Assembly (NCBI RefSeq): GCF_024207115.1
Contig: NZ_CP100128.1
Location: 1,612,001 to 1,676,000 of the forward strand
Origin: Chromobacterium sp. IIBBL 290-4
GTDB taxonomy: Bacteria > Pseudomonadota > Gammaproteobacteria > Burkholderiales > Chromobacteriaceae
Direction: 5' to 3'
DNA length: 64,000 nucleotides
A program made the translations under genes and the position numbers. The notes under the pieces are model-generated. The model saw only the letters and a list, made by a program, of their open reading frames with translations. It was not told the DNA's origin and did no database searches. Of this stretch, positions 16,146 through 24,219 are shown one piece after another (within the stretch, counting starts at the first letter, position 1; each line of letters starts with the position of its first letter).

Positions 16146-17183
16146 TTAGCCCACCAGTTTCTTCAAGACGTCCGCCTTGGCCGCGTCATAGTCGGCCTGG
16201 GTGATCAGGCCTTGGTCCAGCAACCCTTTCAACTGGGCCAGCTTGGCTTGCGGGCCGTCGGCGGCGGGGGCCGCTTGCGGGGCTGGCGCGGCGGGAGCGG
16301 CGGGCGTTGCTTGCGCCGGTTGCAGGCTTTGCTGCATGGCCTGGCCCATCAGCTGGCCGACGCCGGCGCCGGCCGCCAAGCCCGCGCCCAAGGAGGCGAG
16401 GCCGCCTTCGTTCTGCGCCGCCAACGGAATGCTTTCCGCCGTCTGGTAGCGGGTGTACTGGTTGAGGTCGCCGGCCATGCCCATCGAAATGCGCTTGTCG
16501 ATGGCTTTTTGCAGCTCTTCCGGCAGCGAGATGTTTTCCACCGCGAAGCTGTCCAGCGCCAGGCCGAAGCGCTGGAACGCCGGCTCCAGCGCCTCGCGTA
16601 TCTTGTCCGCCATCAGGCCCTGGTTGCCGGCCATGTCGAGGAAGGGCACGCCGCTGCCGCCCAGCGTGGTGGTCATGGTGGCGATCACCTGGTTGCGCAG
16701 CTGCTGCTCCAGGTCGTCGCAGGTGTAGATTTCGCGGGTGCCGCTGACCTCGGTGTAGAACAGCTTGGGATCGACGATGCGGTAGGAATAGATGCCGAAG
16801 GCGCGCAGCCGCACCATGCCGAAATCGCTGTCGCGGATGGTGACCGGCTGGGCGGTGCCCCATTTGCGGCCCAGCTGCACGCGGGTGCTGTAGAAGTAGA
16901 CGTCGGACTTGAACGGGGATTCGAACAGCTTGTCCCAGTTTTTCAGATAGGTCAGCACCGGCAGCGTCTGGGTGGTCAGCTTGTGCATGCCGGGGCTGAA
17001 CACGTCGGCGATCTTGCCTTCGTTGACGAACACCGCCATCTGCGACTCGCGCACGGTCAGGCTGCCGCCGTACTGGATTTCGTTGTCCTGCATCGGATAA
17101 CGCCAGGCCAGCACGCCGTCTTCGTCCTCCTGCCATTCCAGGATGTCGATGAACTGCTTCTTGATGAAAGACATCAGGCTCAT
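16146..17183 (-). CDS. SPFH-domain protein with C-terminal SHOCT (YdjI-like)
   Basis: A 345-residue protein. The SPFH (band 7) region spans about residues 30-245 and includes VRESQMAVFVNEGKIADVF and the late helix motif LDSFAVENISLPEELQKAID. A Pro/Ala/Gln-rich linker (about 275-315) leads to a C-terminal SHOCT motif (AKLAQLKGLLDQGLITQADY). SPFH proteins form oligomeric membrane scaffolds. This subtype, annotated 'virion core protein' in older databases, is related to Bacillus YdjI, which works with zinc-ribbon proteins and a PspA homologue at the membrane. There is no pspA here. It lies in the middle of the DUF350-to-speD series. Confidence 0.88.
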   Translation of the reverse strand: MSLMSFIKKQFIDILEWQEDEDGVLAWRYPMQDNEIQYGGSLTVRESQMAVFVNEGKIADVFSPGMHKLTTQTLPVLTYLKNWDKLFESPFKSDVYFYSTRVQLGRKWGTAQPVTIRDSDFGMVRLRAFGIYSYRIVDPKLFYTEVSGTREIYTCDDLEQQLRNQVIATMTTTLGGSGVPFLDMAGNQGLMADKIREALEPAFQRFGLALDSFAVENISLPEELQKAIDKRISMGMAGDLNQYTRYQTAESIPLAAQNEGGLASLGAGLAAGAGVGQLMGQAMQQSLQPAQATPAAPAAPAPQAAPAADGPQAKLAQLKGLLDQGLITQADYDAAKADVLKKLVG

Positions 17184-17216
17184 TTTGCTACTCCCAAACG
17201 ATGGAACAGGCGGATA

Positions 17217-17618
17217 TCAGGACAGGCTGCCCGCGTTGATCAGGCCGACGGCCAGGTGGATGGAGCCGGCCAGGATGCCCATGGCCACATTATTTTGGAT
17301 CAGGGCGCGGCTCAAGTCCTTGAGCCAGCGCGACACCGCGAAGTGCATGATGATCTGCACCAGCATCCCCAGCAGCGCCCAGGTGATGAAGCTTTGCCAG
17401 CTGTTGAGGTGCCAGGCGCTGGACGCCAGCGTCAGCGCGAAGCCGAGCAGGGCGCCGGCGAAGGAAATGGCGGCGGCGTGGCCGTTGTCGCGGATCAGCT
17501 TGAGCTCGTCTATCGGGGTGACGAAACAGTACAGCCAGGCGAACAGGCCCAGCAGCGCCAGGCCGCTGCCAAGATAGCTCAGGTAGGCGAACAGCGCGGG
17601 CAATAATCCGGAAGCCAT
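17217..17618 (-). CDS. DUF350 membrane protein
   Basis: A 133-residue protein with four membrane helices arranged as two pairs, the DUF350 pattern: YLSYLGSGLALLGLFAWLYC, a charged loop (TPIDELKLIRDNGHAAAI), then further helices containing SFAGALLGFALTLASS and the last near GILAGSIHLAVGLINAG. E. coli YjfL is a DUF350 protein encoded beside the glutathionylspermidine-synthase-like YjfC, a context similar to the polyamine genes here. Role unknown. It is the first gene of the minus-strand series; 56 bp separate it from the divergent speE. Confidence 0.85.
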   Translation of the reverse strand: MASGLLPALFAYLSYLGSGLALLGLFAWLYCFVTPIDELKLIRDNGHAAAISFAGALLGFALTLASSAWHLNSWQSFITWALLGMLVQIIMHFAVSRWLKDLSRALIQNNVAMGILAGSIHLAVGLINAGSLS

Positions 17619-17674
17619 ACTCTCTCCTCAGGCCGGCATATAATGGCGGCTATTCTACCAACAATGACAATACG

Positions 17675-19186
17675 ATGCGAAATCGGCTGCTGATAATCTC
17701 TGTGTTTATCGTCGCGTCCTGCGGCATCGCCTATGAGCTGATCACCGGCGCCTTGGCCAGCTATCTGCTGGGCGATTCGGTGCTGCAGTTCTCCTCCATC
17801 ATAGGCTGCTATCTGTTCGCGATGGGGGCGGGCTCCCACCTGTCCAAGTATGTGAAGGACGAACGGTTGCTGGACACCTTCGTCGAGATCGAGCTGCTGG
17901 TCGGCCTGATAGGCGGGGTATCCGCCTCCTTGCTGTTCCTGGTGTTCGCGCTGGCCGGCGAGCCGTTTCGGCTGGTGCTGTACGGCATGGTGTTCGCCAT
18001 CGGCCTGCTGGTGGGCATGGAGATTCCGCTGGTAATGCGGGTGCTGAACCAGCGCCAGACCAGCTTCGCCGAGCTGGTGAGCCGGGTGCTGACTTTCGAT
18101 TACCTGGGCGCGCTGGCGGTGTCGCTGCTGTTTCCCTTGCTATTGGCGCCCAAGCTGGGGCTGTCGCGCAGCGCCTTGCTGTTCGGCCTGCTCAATACCG
18201 GCGTCGCCATCTGGGCCTGCCGCAGCTTCCGCCGCGAACTGTCCAAACCGAATCTGCAGCTGGCGCGCAGCGGCGTGGTGCTGCTGATTCTGGGCGCGCT
18301 GTTCGCCATGTCGGACCAGCTCACCCACTGGAATGAGAAAGCCATTTACGGCGACGAGATCATCCACGCCGAAACCACGCCCTACCAGCGGCTGGTGATC
18401 ACCAAGTGGAAAAACGATATGCGGCTGTACATCAACGGCAATCTGCAGTTCTCCAGCCGCGACGAATACCGCTATCACGAAGCGCTGGTGCATCCGGTGC
18501 TGGCCAGCCTGCCCTGGGCGCGCAATGTGCTGGTGCTGGGCGGCGGCGACGGGCTGGCGGTGCGCGAAATGCTGAAGTATCCCAATATCCGCCATATCAC
18601 CCTGGTGGACCTGGATCCGGCGATGACGCGGCTGTTCAGCCGCTCCGAACCCTTGCTGGCCCTGAACCATGGCGCGCTGAAGGACAAGCGGGTGACGGTG
18701 GTGAACGAGGACGCGGCGCGCTGGCTGGAGCAGAACGAGGGCAGCTACGACGCGGTGATCGTCGACTTCCCCGATCCGTCCAACTTCGCCCTGGGCAAGC
18801 TGTACTCGGTGCCGATGTACCGGCTGCTGTCGCGCCATCTGGCCGAAAACGGCCTGGCGGTGGTGCAGTCCACCTCGCCTTACAACGCGCCGCGTTCCTA
18901 CTGGAGCGTGGACGCCACGCTGCGTGAGGCGGGCTTCCACACCACGCCTTACCACGTCTACGTGCCGTCCTTCGGCGAATGGGGTTTCATCATCGCCGCC
19001 AAGCGGGCGGGCTTCACGCCTCCGGAGCGTTACACGGTGCCGCTGCGTTATCTGGACAAGGAAAGCACCCGCGAGATGTTCGTCTTCCCGCCCGATATGC
19101 GGCGCTGGGACGTGAAACCGAATGAGCTGAACAATCAACAGCTGGTGCATTATTTCGACCAGGACTGGTCGCAGGTGCTGCGTTGA
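17675..19186 (+). CDS. speE: Membrane-anchored polyamine aminopropyltransferase
   Basis: A 503-residue protein, about 200 residues longer than soluble SpeE because of an N-terminal domain with about six or seven membrane helices (residues 5-215). The C-terminal aminopropyltransferase domain has TPYQ (235-238), HEALVHP (268-274), the decarboxylated-SAM motif GGGDGL (289-294), VDLDP (311-315) and DFPDPSN (364-370) at the catalytic position, where soluble enzymes usually have DSTDP. It would transfer an aminopropyl group from decarboxylated S-adenosylmethionine (made by the nearby SpeD) to an amine such as putrescine; the actual acceptor is not known. The stop overlaps the next start by one base (TGATG). 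Confidence 0.9.
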   Translation: MRNRLLIISVFIVASCGIAYELITGALASYLLGDSVLQFSSIIGCYLFAMGAGSHLSKYVKDERLLDTFVEIELLVGLIGGVSASLLFLVFALAGEPFRLVLYGMVFAIGLLVGMEIPLVMRVLNQRQTSFAELVSRVLTFDYLGALAVSLLFPLLLAPKLGLSRSALLFGLLNTGVAIWACRSFRRELSKPNLQLARSGVVLLILGALFAMSDQLTHWNEKAIYGDEIIHAETTPYQRLVITKWKNDMRLYINGNLQFSSRDEYRYHEALVHPVLASLPWARNVLVLGGGDGLAVREMLKYPNIRHITLVDLDPAMTRLFSRSEPLLALNHGALKDKRVTVVNEDAARWLEQNEGSYDAVIVDFPDPSNFALGKLYSVPMYRLLSRHLAENGLAVVQSTSPYNAPRSYWSVDATLREAGFHTTPYHVYVPSFGEWGFIIAAKRAGFTPPERYTVPLRYLDKESTREMFVFPPDMRRWDVKPNELNNQQLVHYFDQDWSQVLR

Positions 19187-20787
19187 TGGACAGGCGCGAC
19201 ATTCTCAAGCTGGCGGCGGCGTTGGCGGGGCTGCCGGTATTGCAGGGCTGCGAACGCGTGCTGCAGTGGGGCGTGCCGCTGACGCTGCGCAAGCCGGGCA
19301 TGAAGGCGGGGCACCGGCTGCGCGCCGGGATCGAGCCGCCCGAGCCCCGCAACGAGCGCCGCTGCAAGGTGGCGGTGGTGGGCAGCGGCGCGGCCGGCTT
19401 GTTCGCCGCCTGGCGGCTGGTGAAAGAAGGCTGGACCGATGTGGTGGTGCTGAACGGGCCGGAGCCGGACGGCAACGCCGCCGGCGGCGCTTTCGGCGAA
19501 TGCCGCTACCCCACCGGCGCGCATTATCTGCCGCTGCCGTCGCGCGAATCGGTCCATGTGCGCGAACTCTTGGCCGAGATGGGCGTGATCGAGGCCGACC
19601 CCTATGGCCTGCGGCCGCGCTTCGATGAAAGGGTGGTGGTGCACGCGCCGGACGAGCGTTTGTGGGTGGCGGGGCATTGGCAGGATGGCTTGCTGCCAAG
19701 ATGGGGCATGCCGCCCGCCGAGCTGGCCGAGCAGAACCGCTTCCTGGCGCAGATGGCGCAGTTGCGCAACGCGCGCGGCGCGGATGGCCGCAAGGCCTTC
19801 TGCATCCCGCTGGCCTTGTCCTCGCGCGATCCGCAGTGGACCGGGCTGGATCAGATCAGTTTTTCCGACTGGCTGGACGCCAATGGCTACCGCGCGCCAG
19901 GGCTGCGCTGGTATCTGGACTACTGCTGCCGCGACGACTACGGCGTGAATCTGTCCCATGCCTCGGCCTGGGCCGGTCTGCATTATTTCTGCAGCCGCGG
20001 CGGCCTGGCCGCCAATGCCGACGAAGGCGCGGTGCTGACTTGGCCGGACGGACTCAATCCGGTGATGCGCCATATGCGCGCCCGCATCGGCGCCGAGCGG
20101 CAGCAGCCGGGCATCGCCTGGCGGGTGCAAGGGAAGGGCAGCCAGGTGCGGGTCGATTATCTGGACGCGCGCGGCGACAGCCAGCGTTTGCTTGCCGACC
20201 GGGTCATCCTGGCGGTGCCGCTGTTCGTGGCCATGCATCTGTATGATCAATTGCAGGCGTCCGGCATCGAGCACAGCCATTTGCCGGCGCGCGCGCCCTG
20301 GCTGGTCAGCAATTTCCTGATCGACCGCTTCCCGGCGGAGCCGGCCGAAATGCCCCTGGCCTGGGACAATGTGGTGTATGGCAGCAAGAGCCTGGGCTAT
20401 GTGGTGTCCACCCATCAGCAGATCCGCGTCGCCAAGCCGGCGCGCAGCGTCTTCACCGCTTACCACGCCTTCGCCGAAGACAGCGCCTATCAGGCGCGGC
20501 AGCGGCTGGAGCGCGCGGACGCCGACTCCTTGTTTGAAACCGCCGCCGCCGACTTGCTAGAAGTTTATGGCTGGCGTTTCCGCCAAGGATTGCTGCAAGT
20601 GGAGATGACGGCGCGCGGCCACGCCATGGCCAGCCCGACGCCGGGTTTCCTGTCCAACCGCAGCCTGCAGGTTTTGCGCGAGGCCGATGGCCCGGTGCTG
20701 TTCGCCCACTCCGACCTGAGCGGCCTGTCCTTGTTCGAAGAGGCGGCCTGGTGGGGCGAGCAGGCGGCGCGCAAGATATTGGCTTGA
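19186..20787 (+). CDS. Exported flavin-dependent amine-oxidase-like protein (Tat lipoprotein)
   Basis: A 533-residue protein. The N-terminus MDRRDILKLAAALAGLPVLQ followed by GC looks like a twin-arginine signal (RR at 3-4, then hydrophobic) ending in a lipobox LQGC with Cys 22. A Rossmann dinucleotide-binding motif VAVVGSGAAG (62-71) follows, typical of FAD-dependent amine oxidases and NAD(P)-binding 'protoporphyrinogen oxidase-like' proteins. DRVILAVPLFVA in the middle is the second FAD-contact region. Substrate is unknown. Start-stop overlap with speE strongly suggests a joint role with polyamines, for example polyamine oxidation at the outer face of the membrane, but this is inference. Confidence 0.82.
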   Translation: MDRRDILKLAAALAGLPVLQGCERVLQWGVPLTLRKPGMKAGHRLRAGIEPPEPRNERRCKVAVVGSGAAGLFAAWRLVKEGWTDVVVLNGPEPDGNAAGGAFGECRYPTGAHYLPLPSRESVHVRELLAEMGVIEADPYGLRPRFDERVVVHAPDERLWVAGHWQDGLLPRWGMPPAELAEQNRFLAQMAQLRNARGADGRKAFCIPLALSSRDPQWTGLDQISFSDWLDANGYRAPGLRWYLDYCCRDDYGVNLSHASAWAGLHYFCSRGGLAANADEGAVLTWPDGLNPVMRHMRARIGAERQQPGIAWRVQGKGSQVRVDYLDARGDSQRLLADRVILAVPLFVAMHLYDQLQASGIEHSHLPARAPWLVSNFLIDRFPAEPAEMPLAWDNVVYGSKSLGYVVSTHQQIRVAKPARSVFTAYHAFAEDSAYQARQRLERADADSLFETAAADLLEVYGWRFRQGLLQVEMTARGHAMASPTPGFLSNRSLQVLREADGPVLFAHSDLSGLSLFEEAAWWGEQAARKILA

Positions 20788-20796
20788 ACGGATTGA

Positions 20797-20812
20797 TGTT
20801 CCACGTGAAACG
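20797..20812. other. parS-like centromere site
   Basis: The 16-mer TGTTCCACGTGAAACG matches the bacterial parS consensus TGTTTCACGTGAAACA at 14 of 16 positions, with the central palindrome CACGTG intact and one half exact (CACGTGAAAC). It lies in the 36-bp gap between the flavoprotein and MazG-like genes. ParB binds such sites to segregate the origin region. A second, closer match lies at 43253-43268. Confidence 0.65.
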
Positions 20813-20823
20813 AGAATGACGAT

Positions 20824-21171
20824 ATGAATGATGGCAAGCTGATCGACGCCGCTGGACTGACCGAAGCGCTGCAGCGCTTTGCCGATGAACGCGACTGGAA
20901 TCGCCACCATTCGCCGCGCAATTTGTTGCTGGCGCTGGTGGGCGAGGTGGGAGAACTGGCGGAAATCTTCCAATGGCTGGACGACGACGCGGCGCTGCGG
21001 CTGCGCGACGACCCGGCGCGCTTCACCCATTTGCAGGAAGAAATCGCCGATGTGCTGCTGTATCTGACGCGGCTGGCGATGGTGACCGGCGTGGACCTGG
21101 ATGCGGCGGTGCGCGATAAAATGGTCAAGAATGCTATCAAATATCCGGCGCCCAAACCGGATGCGCTATAG
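20824..21171 (+). CDS. MazG-like nucleotide pyrophosphohydrolase (dCTPase-like)
   Basis: A 115-residue all-alpha protein of the MazG/RS21-C6 type. Metal-binding acidic residues appear in LVGEVGELAEIFQW (ExxE) and in EEIADVLLYLTRLA (ExxxD), the usual paired signature. Such enzymes hydrolyse (d)NTPs, often dCTP or modified dCTP, to monophosphates, cleaning the nucleotide pool. It follows the flavoprotein by 36 bp, with the parS-like site between them. It may be transcribed from speE onward, but a functional link to polyamines is not evident. Confidence 0.87.
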   Translation: MNDGKLIDAAGLTEALQRFADERDWNRHHSPRNLLLALVGEVGELAEIFQWLDDDAALRLRDDPARFTHLQEEIADVLLYLTRLAMVTGVDLDAAVRDKMVKNAIKYPAPKPDAL

Positions 21172-21207
21172 TGGCCGTGTAAGAGCGGCAGCGGCAAGGA
21201 AGCGGCA

Positions 21208-21930
21208 ATGAGCGAGATTCAGCACCTGCAACAATGGATAGACGATGCCCGGCGCATCGCGGTGCTGACCGGCGCCGGCATGAGCACCGAATCCGGCATC
21301 CCCGACTTCCGTTCCGCCAACGGCTTGTGGTCCAAAGACATGAGCCTGGCCGAGGTGGTGTCGGTGGATTATTTCCGCGCCGATCCCGCCGCCTTCTGGC
21401 GCGCGTTCCGCGACATCTTCCGCATCAAGCTGGTGGGCGACTACCAGCCCAATGACGGCCACCGCTTTCTCGCCGCGCTGGAGGCGGCCGGCAAGGAAGT
21501 GACCATCCTGACCCAGAACATCGACGGCCTGCACGGCCGCGCCGGCAATCGGCGGGTGCTGGAAATGCATGGCACGCTGCTGAGCGCCAGCTGTCCGGAT
21601 TGCGGCGCGCCCCATCCGCTCGATTATGTGCAGCGGCATGAGGTGCCGCCTTGCCGCCGCTGCGAGGCGGTGCTGAAGCCCGATGTGGTGTTGTACGGCG
21701 AGGCGGTGCCGCTGATCGACGCTGCCTTCCAGGCAGCGCTGAACGCCGACCTGCTGCTGGTGATGGGCTCCTCGCTGGAGGTGTCGCCGGTCAACCTGAT
21801 TCCGGTGGAGGCCGTCCGCGCCGGCATCCCCTGCGCGCTGATCAACTACACCCCCACCCGTTTCGACCATCTATTCGATTTGCGCGTCCACGCAGGCATA
21901 GGCGACACCTGCCGCCAACTGTCCGCCTGA
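21208..21930 (+). CDS. cobB: NAD-dependent protein deacetylase, Sir2 family
   Basis: A 240-residue sirtuin. The Rossmann NAD-binding site shows VLTGAGMSTESGIPDFRSA, followed by LTQNIDGLHGRAG and LEMHGT, where His is the catalytic base. A four-Cys zinc site is intact (CPDCGAPH and CRRCEAVLKPDVVLYGE). GSSLEVSP and INYTPT complete the NAD pocket. It removes acyl groups from lysines using NAD+, controlling enzymes such as acetyl-CoA synthetase. It starts 36 bp after the MazG-like gene, after a GGAAG ribosome-binding site. Confidence 0.92.
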   Translation: MSEIQHLQQWIDDARRIAVLTGAGMSTESGIPDFRSANGLWSKDMSLAEVVSVDYFRADPAAFWRAFRDIFRIKLVGDYQPNDGHRFLAALEAAGKEVTILTQNIDGLHGRAGNRRVLEMHGTLLSASCPDCGAPHPLDYVQRHEVPPCRRCEAVLKPDVVLYGEAVPLIDAAFQAALNADLLLVMGSSLEVSPVNLIPVEAVRAGIPCALINYTPTRFDHLFDLRVHAGIGDTCRQLSA

Positions 21931-22005
21931 GCGCGTGGCGGGCCGCCGCCGCGCCGCCTATCTTGAGAAGGCCGCCATTTGGCGGCTTTCGACAAGGGGT
22001 AGGCG

Positions 22006-22809
22006 ATGGACCATATCAACTGGAATCATTGGCTGGACCTGGCGGCCGCGCTCGCTAGCAATATCGTGTCCGCCATTCTGCTGTGGTTGATCGGCCGCTG
22101 GCTGATCGGGCTGTCCACGCGGATGCTGGACGAGCAACTGGCGTCGCGAAAACTGGATCCGACGCTGCGCCGCTACGCGCATTCCTTCCTGTCCGTCACC
22201 CTGACCGTGGTGCTGGTCATCGGCATCCTCGGCTTTTTCGGCGTGCAGACCACCACCTTCGCCGCGGTGATCGCCGCCGCCGGCGTCGCGGTCGGCATGG
22301 CCTGGAGCGGTTTGCTCGCCAACTTCGCCGCCGGGATTTTTCTGGTGGTGCTGCGGCCCTTCAAGGTGGGCGACATCGTGGCGGTGGCTGGCATCACCGG
22401 CCAGGTGCGGGAGATTGGCCTGTTCGCCACCACTTTGGATACGCCGGACGGCGTGCAGACGCTAATCGGCAATAACAAGATCTTTTCCGACACCATCCAG
22501 AACTTCAGCGCCAATGCGGCGCGGCGGGTGGATTTGAAAGCGCAGCTGGCCAGCCGCGCCGATCATGCCGAGGCGATACGCTTGCTGTCCGAGGCGATGG
22601 TGCGCATCCCCAATGTGCTGGCTGCCCCGGCTCCGGATGTCGGCGTGTTGGAGTTCACGACGCTGGGACCGGTGTTGGCGGTGCGGCCGTATTGCGCGCC
22701 GGAGCATTATTGGCAGGTGTATTTCGACGCCAACCGCGCCATCCGCGAGACGCTGGGCGCGGCCGGTTTCCCCGCGCCGGAACAGGCGATGGTGGTGCGG
22801 CAGGGCTGA
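22006..22809 (+). CDS. Mechanosensitive ion channel, MscS family
   Basis: A 267-residue inner-membrane channel with the size of E. coli MscS. Three helices occupy about residues 10-110; the pore-lining third helix AAAGVAVGMAWSGLLANFAA is Gly/Ala patterned as in MscS, followed by GIFLVVLRPFKVGDIVAV, the start of the beta domain. The cytoplasmic part (about 115-267) includes GNNKIFSDTIQNFS. It opens under membrane tension to release solutes in osmotic downshock. The stop is 3 bp before the next gene's ATG. Confidence 0.92.
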   Translation: MDHINWNHWLDLAAALASNIVSAILLWLIGRWLIGLSTRMLDEQLASRKLDPTLRRYAHSFLSVTLTVVLVIGILGFFGVQTTTFAAVIAAAGVAVGMAWSGLLANFAAGIFLVVLRPFKVGDIVAVAGITGQVREIGLFATTLDTPDGVQTLIGNNKIFSDTIQNFSANAARRVDLKAQLASRADHAEAIRLLSEAMVRIPNVLAAPAPDVGVLEFTTLGPVLAVRPYCAPEHYWQVYFDANRAIRETLGAAGFPAPEQAMVVRQG

Positions 22810-22812
22810 GCG

Positions 22813-23517
22813 ATGAACAGAGCGCTATGGATCGCTGGCAGCTGCTTAAGCATCATAGCGCTGCCGGCCTGGGGACTGGCGCCCTTGAGGCTGGTCTCGC
22901 CATTGCCGCTGGACGCGCCGCATCAAAAAACGCTGAAGCGGACTCTGGAGCGGGCATTCGGCGCCTTGGGCCTGACTTTCGCGCTGGAGTACGCGCCGCC
23001 CAAGCGGGCGCTGAGCGGTTTGTTGGCCGGGCATTACGACGGCGATGTCAGCCGCGTGGCGGATTTCAATCAAGCCGCGCCCGGCGCGGTCCGGGTGGCG
23101 CCGCATCTGGGCACCGCATGGTTTTTTCTGATCGGCCGCGCCGATGATGGGCCAGTCCCGGCATGGCGGCAAGCGCGCCAAGCGGCTATCGCTTACACCC
23201 ATGGCCCGGTGCGCTTGGAGCAGCGGGCCGCCGAGTTCGCCAAGCGAGAGGCCGCGCCGACGGAAGGCTCCTGTCTGCGCATGGTGGCGGCCCGCCGGGT
23301 GCGCTACTGCCTGTTGTTCAACTATCTGCCGGAAGCATGGCAAATGAAAGAGGCCTGGCAAGGCGAACTGCGTTGGCGGCGTTTCGAACCGGTCGATATC
23401 TATCTATGGATGGCGCCGGGACAGCGCGATGTCGCCGCCGCGCTGTCCCGGCAATTATCCCGGATGCAGCGCAGCGGCGAGCTGGATCGCCTGGTTGGCG
23501 CCTATCGGCAGCCTTGA
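22813..23517 (+). CDS. Periplasmic solute-binding-like protein
   Basis: A 234-residue protein with a signal peptide (MNRALWIAGSCLSIIALPAW, cleavage near residue 21). The mature part resembles the bacterial extracellular solute-binding protein family 3 fold: a first lobe ending in LLAGHYDGDVSRVADF, a swap to a second lobe (GTAWFFLIGR) and return. It is short and has no transporter genes beside it, as often seen for amino-acid-binding-like orphan proteins. The start overlaps the intergenic GAG-CG after the MscS gene, so they are probably co-transcribed. Ligand unknown. Confidence 0.75.
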   Translation: MNRALWIAGSCLSIIALPAWGLAPLRLVSPLPLDAPHQKTLKRTLERAFGALGLTFALEYAPPKRALSGLLAGHYDGDVSRVADFNQAAPGAVRVAPHLGTAWFFLIGRADDGPVPAWRQARQAAIAYTHGPVRLEQRAAEFAKREAAPTEGSCLRMVAARRVRYCLLFNYLPEAWQMKEAWQGELRWRRFEPVDIYLWMAPGQRDVAAALSRQLSRMQRSGELDRLVGAYRQP

Positions 23518-23519
23518 GC

Positions 23520-24131
23520 TTAACGGCCCAGCCGGTAAACCTGGCCGTTTTGCATGCCTTCAATGCTCAAACTATAAGCCCGCGCCACGCTAGCGGCCGG
23601 CGTGGTGGGCATGCCGCGGAACCACGCGCCGTAGGCTTCGACCGATTCGTCCAGCAGCTGCGGCGCGACCAGGTTGATGCGCAAGCCGCGCGGCAATTCC
23701 ACTGCGGCGGCGGTGACAAAAGCGTCCAGCGCGGCATTGGCCATATAGACGTTGCTGAATTGCGGCGCGATGCTTTGCGCGTCGGACACGCCGCCGACCA
23801 AGGTGAACGAGCCGCCATCGCGGACATGGTTCAGGCCATGCAAGACCACATTGACCTGGCCCAGCAGCTTGGACTCCAGGCCGACGCGATAGCGCGCCGC
23901 GCTCATTTCCGCCACCGGCGCGAGGTGGCCGTTGCGGCCGCCGGTGGCCACCGCCACCGCGTCGAGCTCGGGTAGACGCTGATACATCGCGATGATGCTG
24001 GCCTCGTCTTCGATATCGACGCGGACATCGCCGTGCTGGCGGCCGGCGGCGATGATTTCATGACGGCCGTCCAGTTCGGCGGCGATGGCGCGGCCGATAT
24101 TGCCGCTGCCGCCTATCAACAAGATTTTCAT
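23520..24131 (-). CDS. Short-chain dehydrogenase/reductase
   Basis: A 203-residue SDR. MKILLIGGSGNIGRAIAAEL is the Rossmann cofactor motif (GGxGxIG), and YMANAALDAFVTAAAVEL holds the Tyr plus a helix where classical enzymes have Tyr-x-x-x-Lys; here the Lys is replaced by Asn-Ala, so catalysis may be changed. The short length and LPRGLRINLVAP agree with the family. It is divergent from the LysR gene at 24220 (88-bp gap), the typical arrangement in which LysR controls its neighbour. Confidence 0.85.
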   Translation of the reverse strand: MKILLIGGSGNIGRAIAAELDGRHEIIAAGRQHGDVRVDIEDEASIIAMYQRLPELDAVAVATGGRNGHLAPVAEMSAARYRVGLESKLLGQVNVVLHGLNHVRDGGSFTLVGGVSDAQSIAPQFSNVYMANAALDAFVTAAAVELPRGLRINLVAPQLLDESVEAYGAWFRGMPTTPAASVARAYSLSIEGMQNGQVYRLGR

Positions 24132-24219
24132 GGCTGTTCCTGCATGGTTGTGGAAAAGTCAGCTTATGCGGCCTGGCGAATGGGAAAAACCGGCTAAACG
24201 TGGAATGATTGGAATCCAT

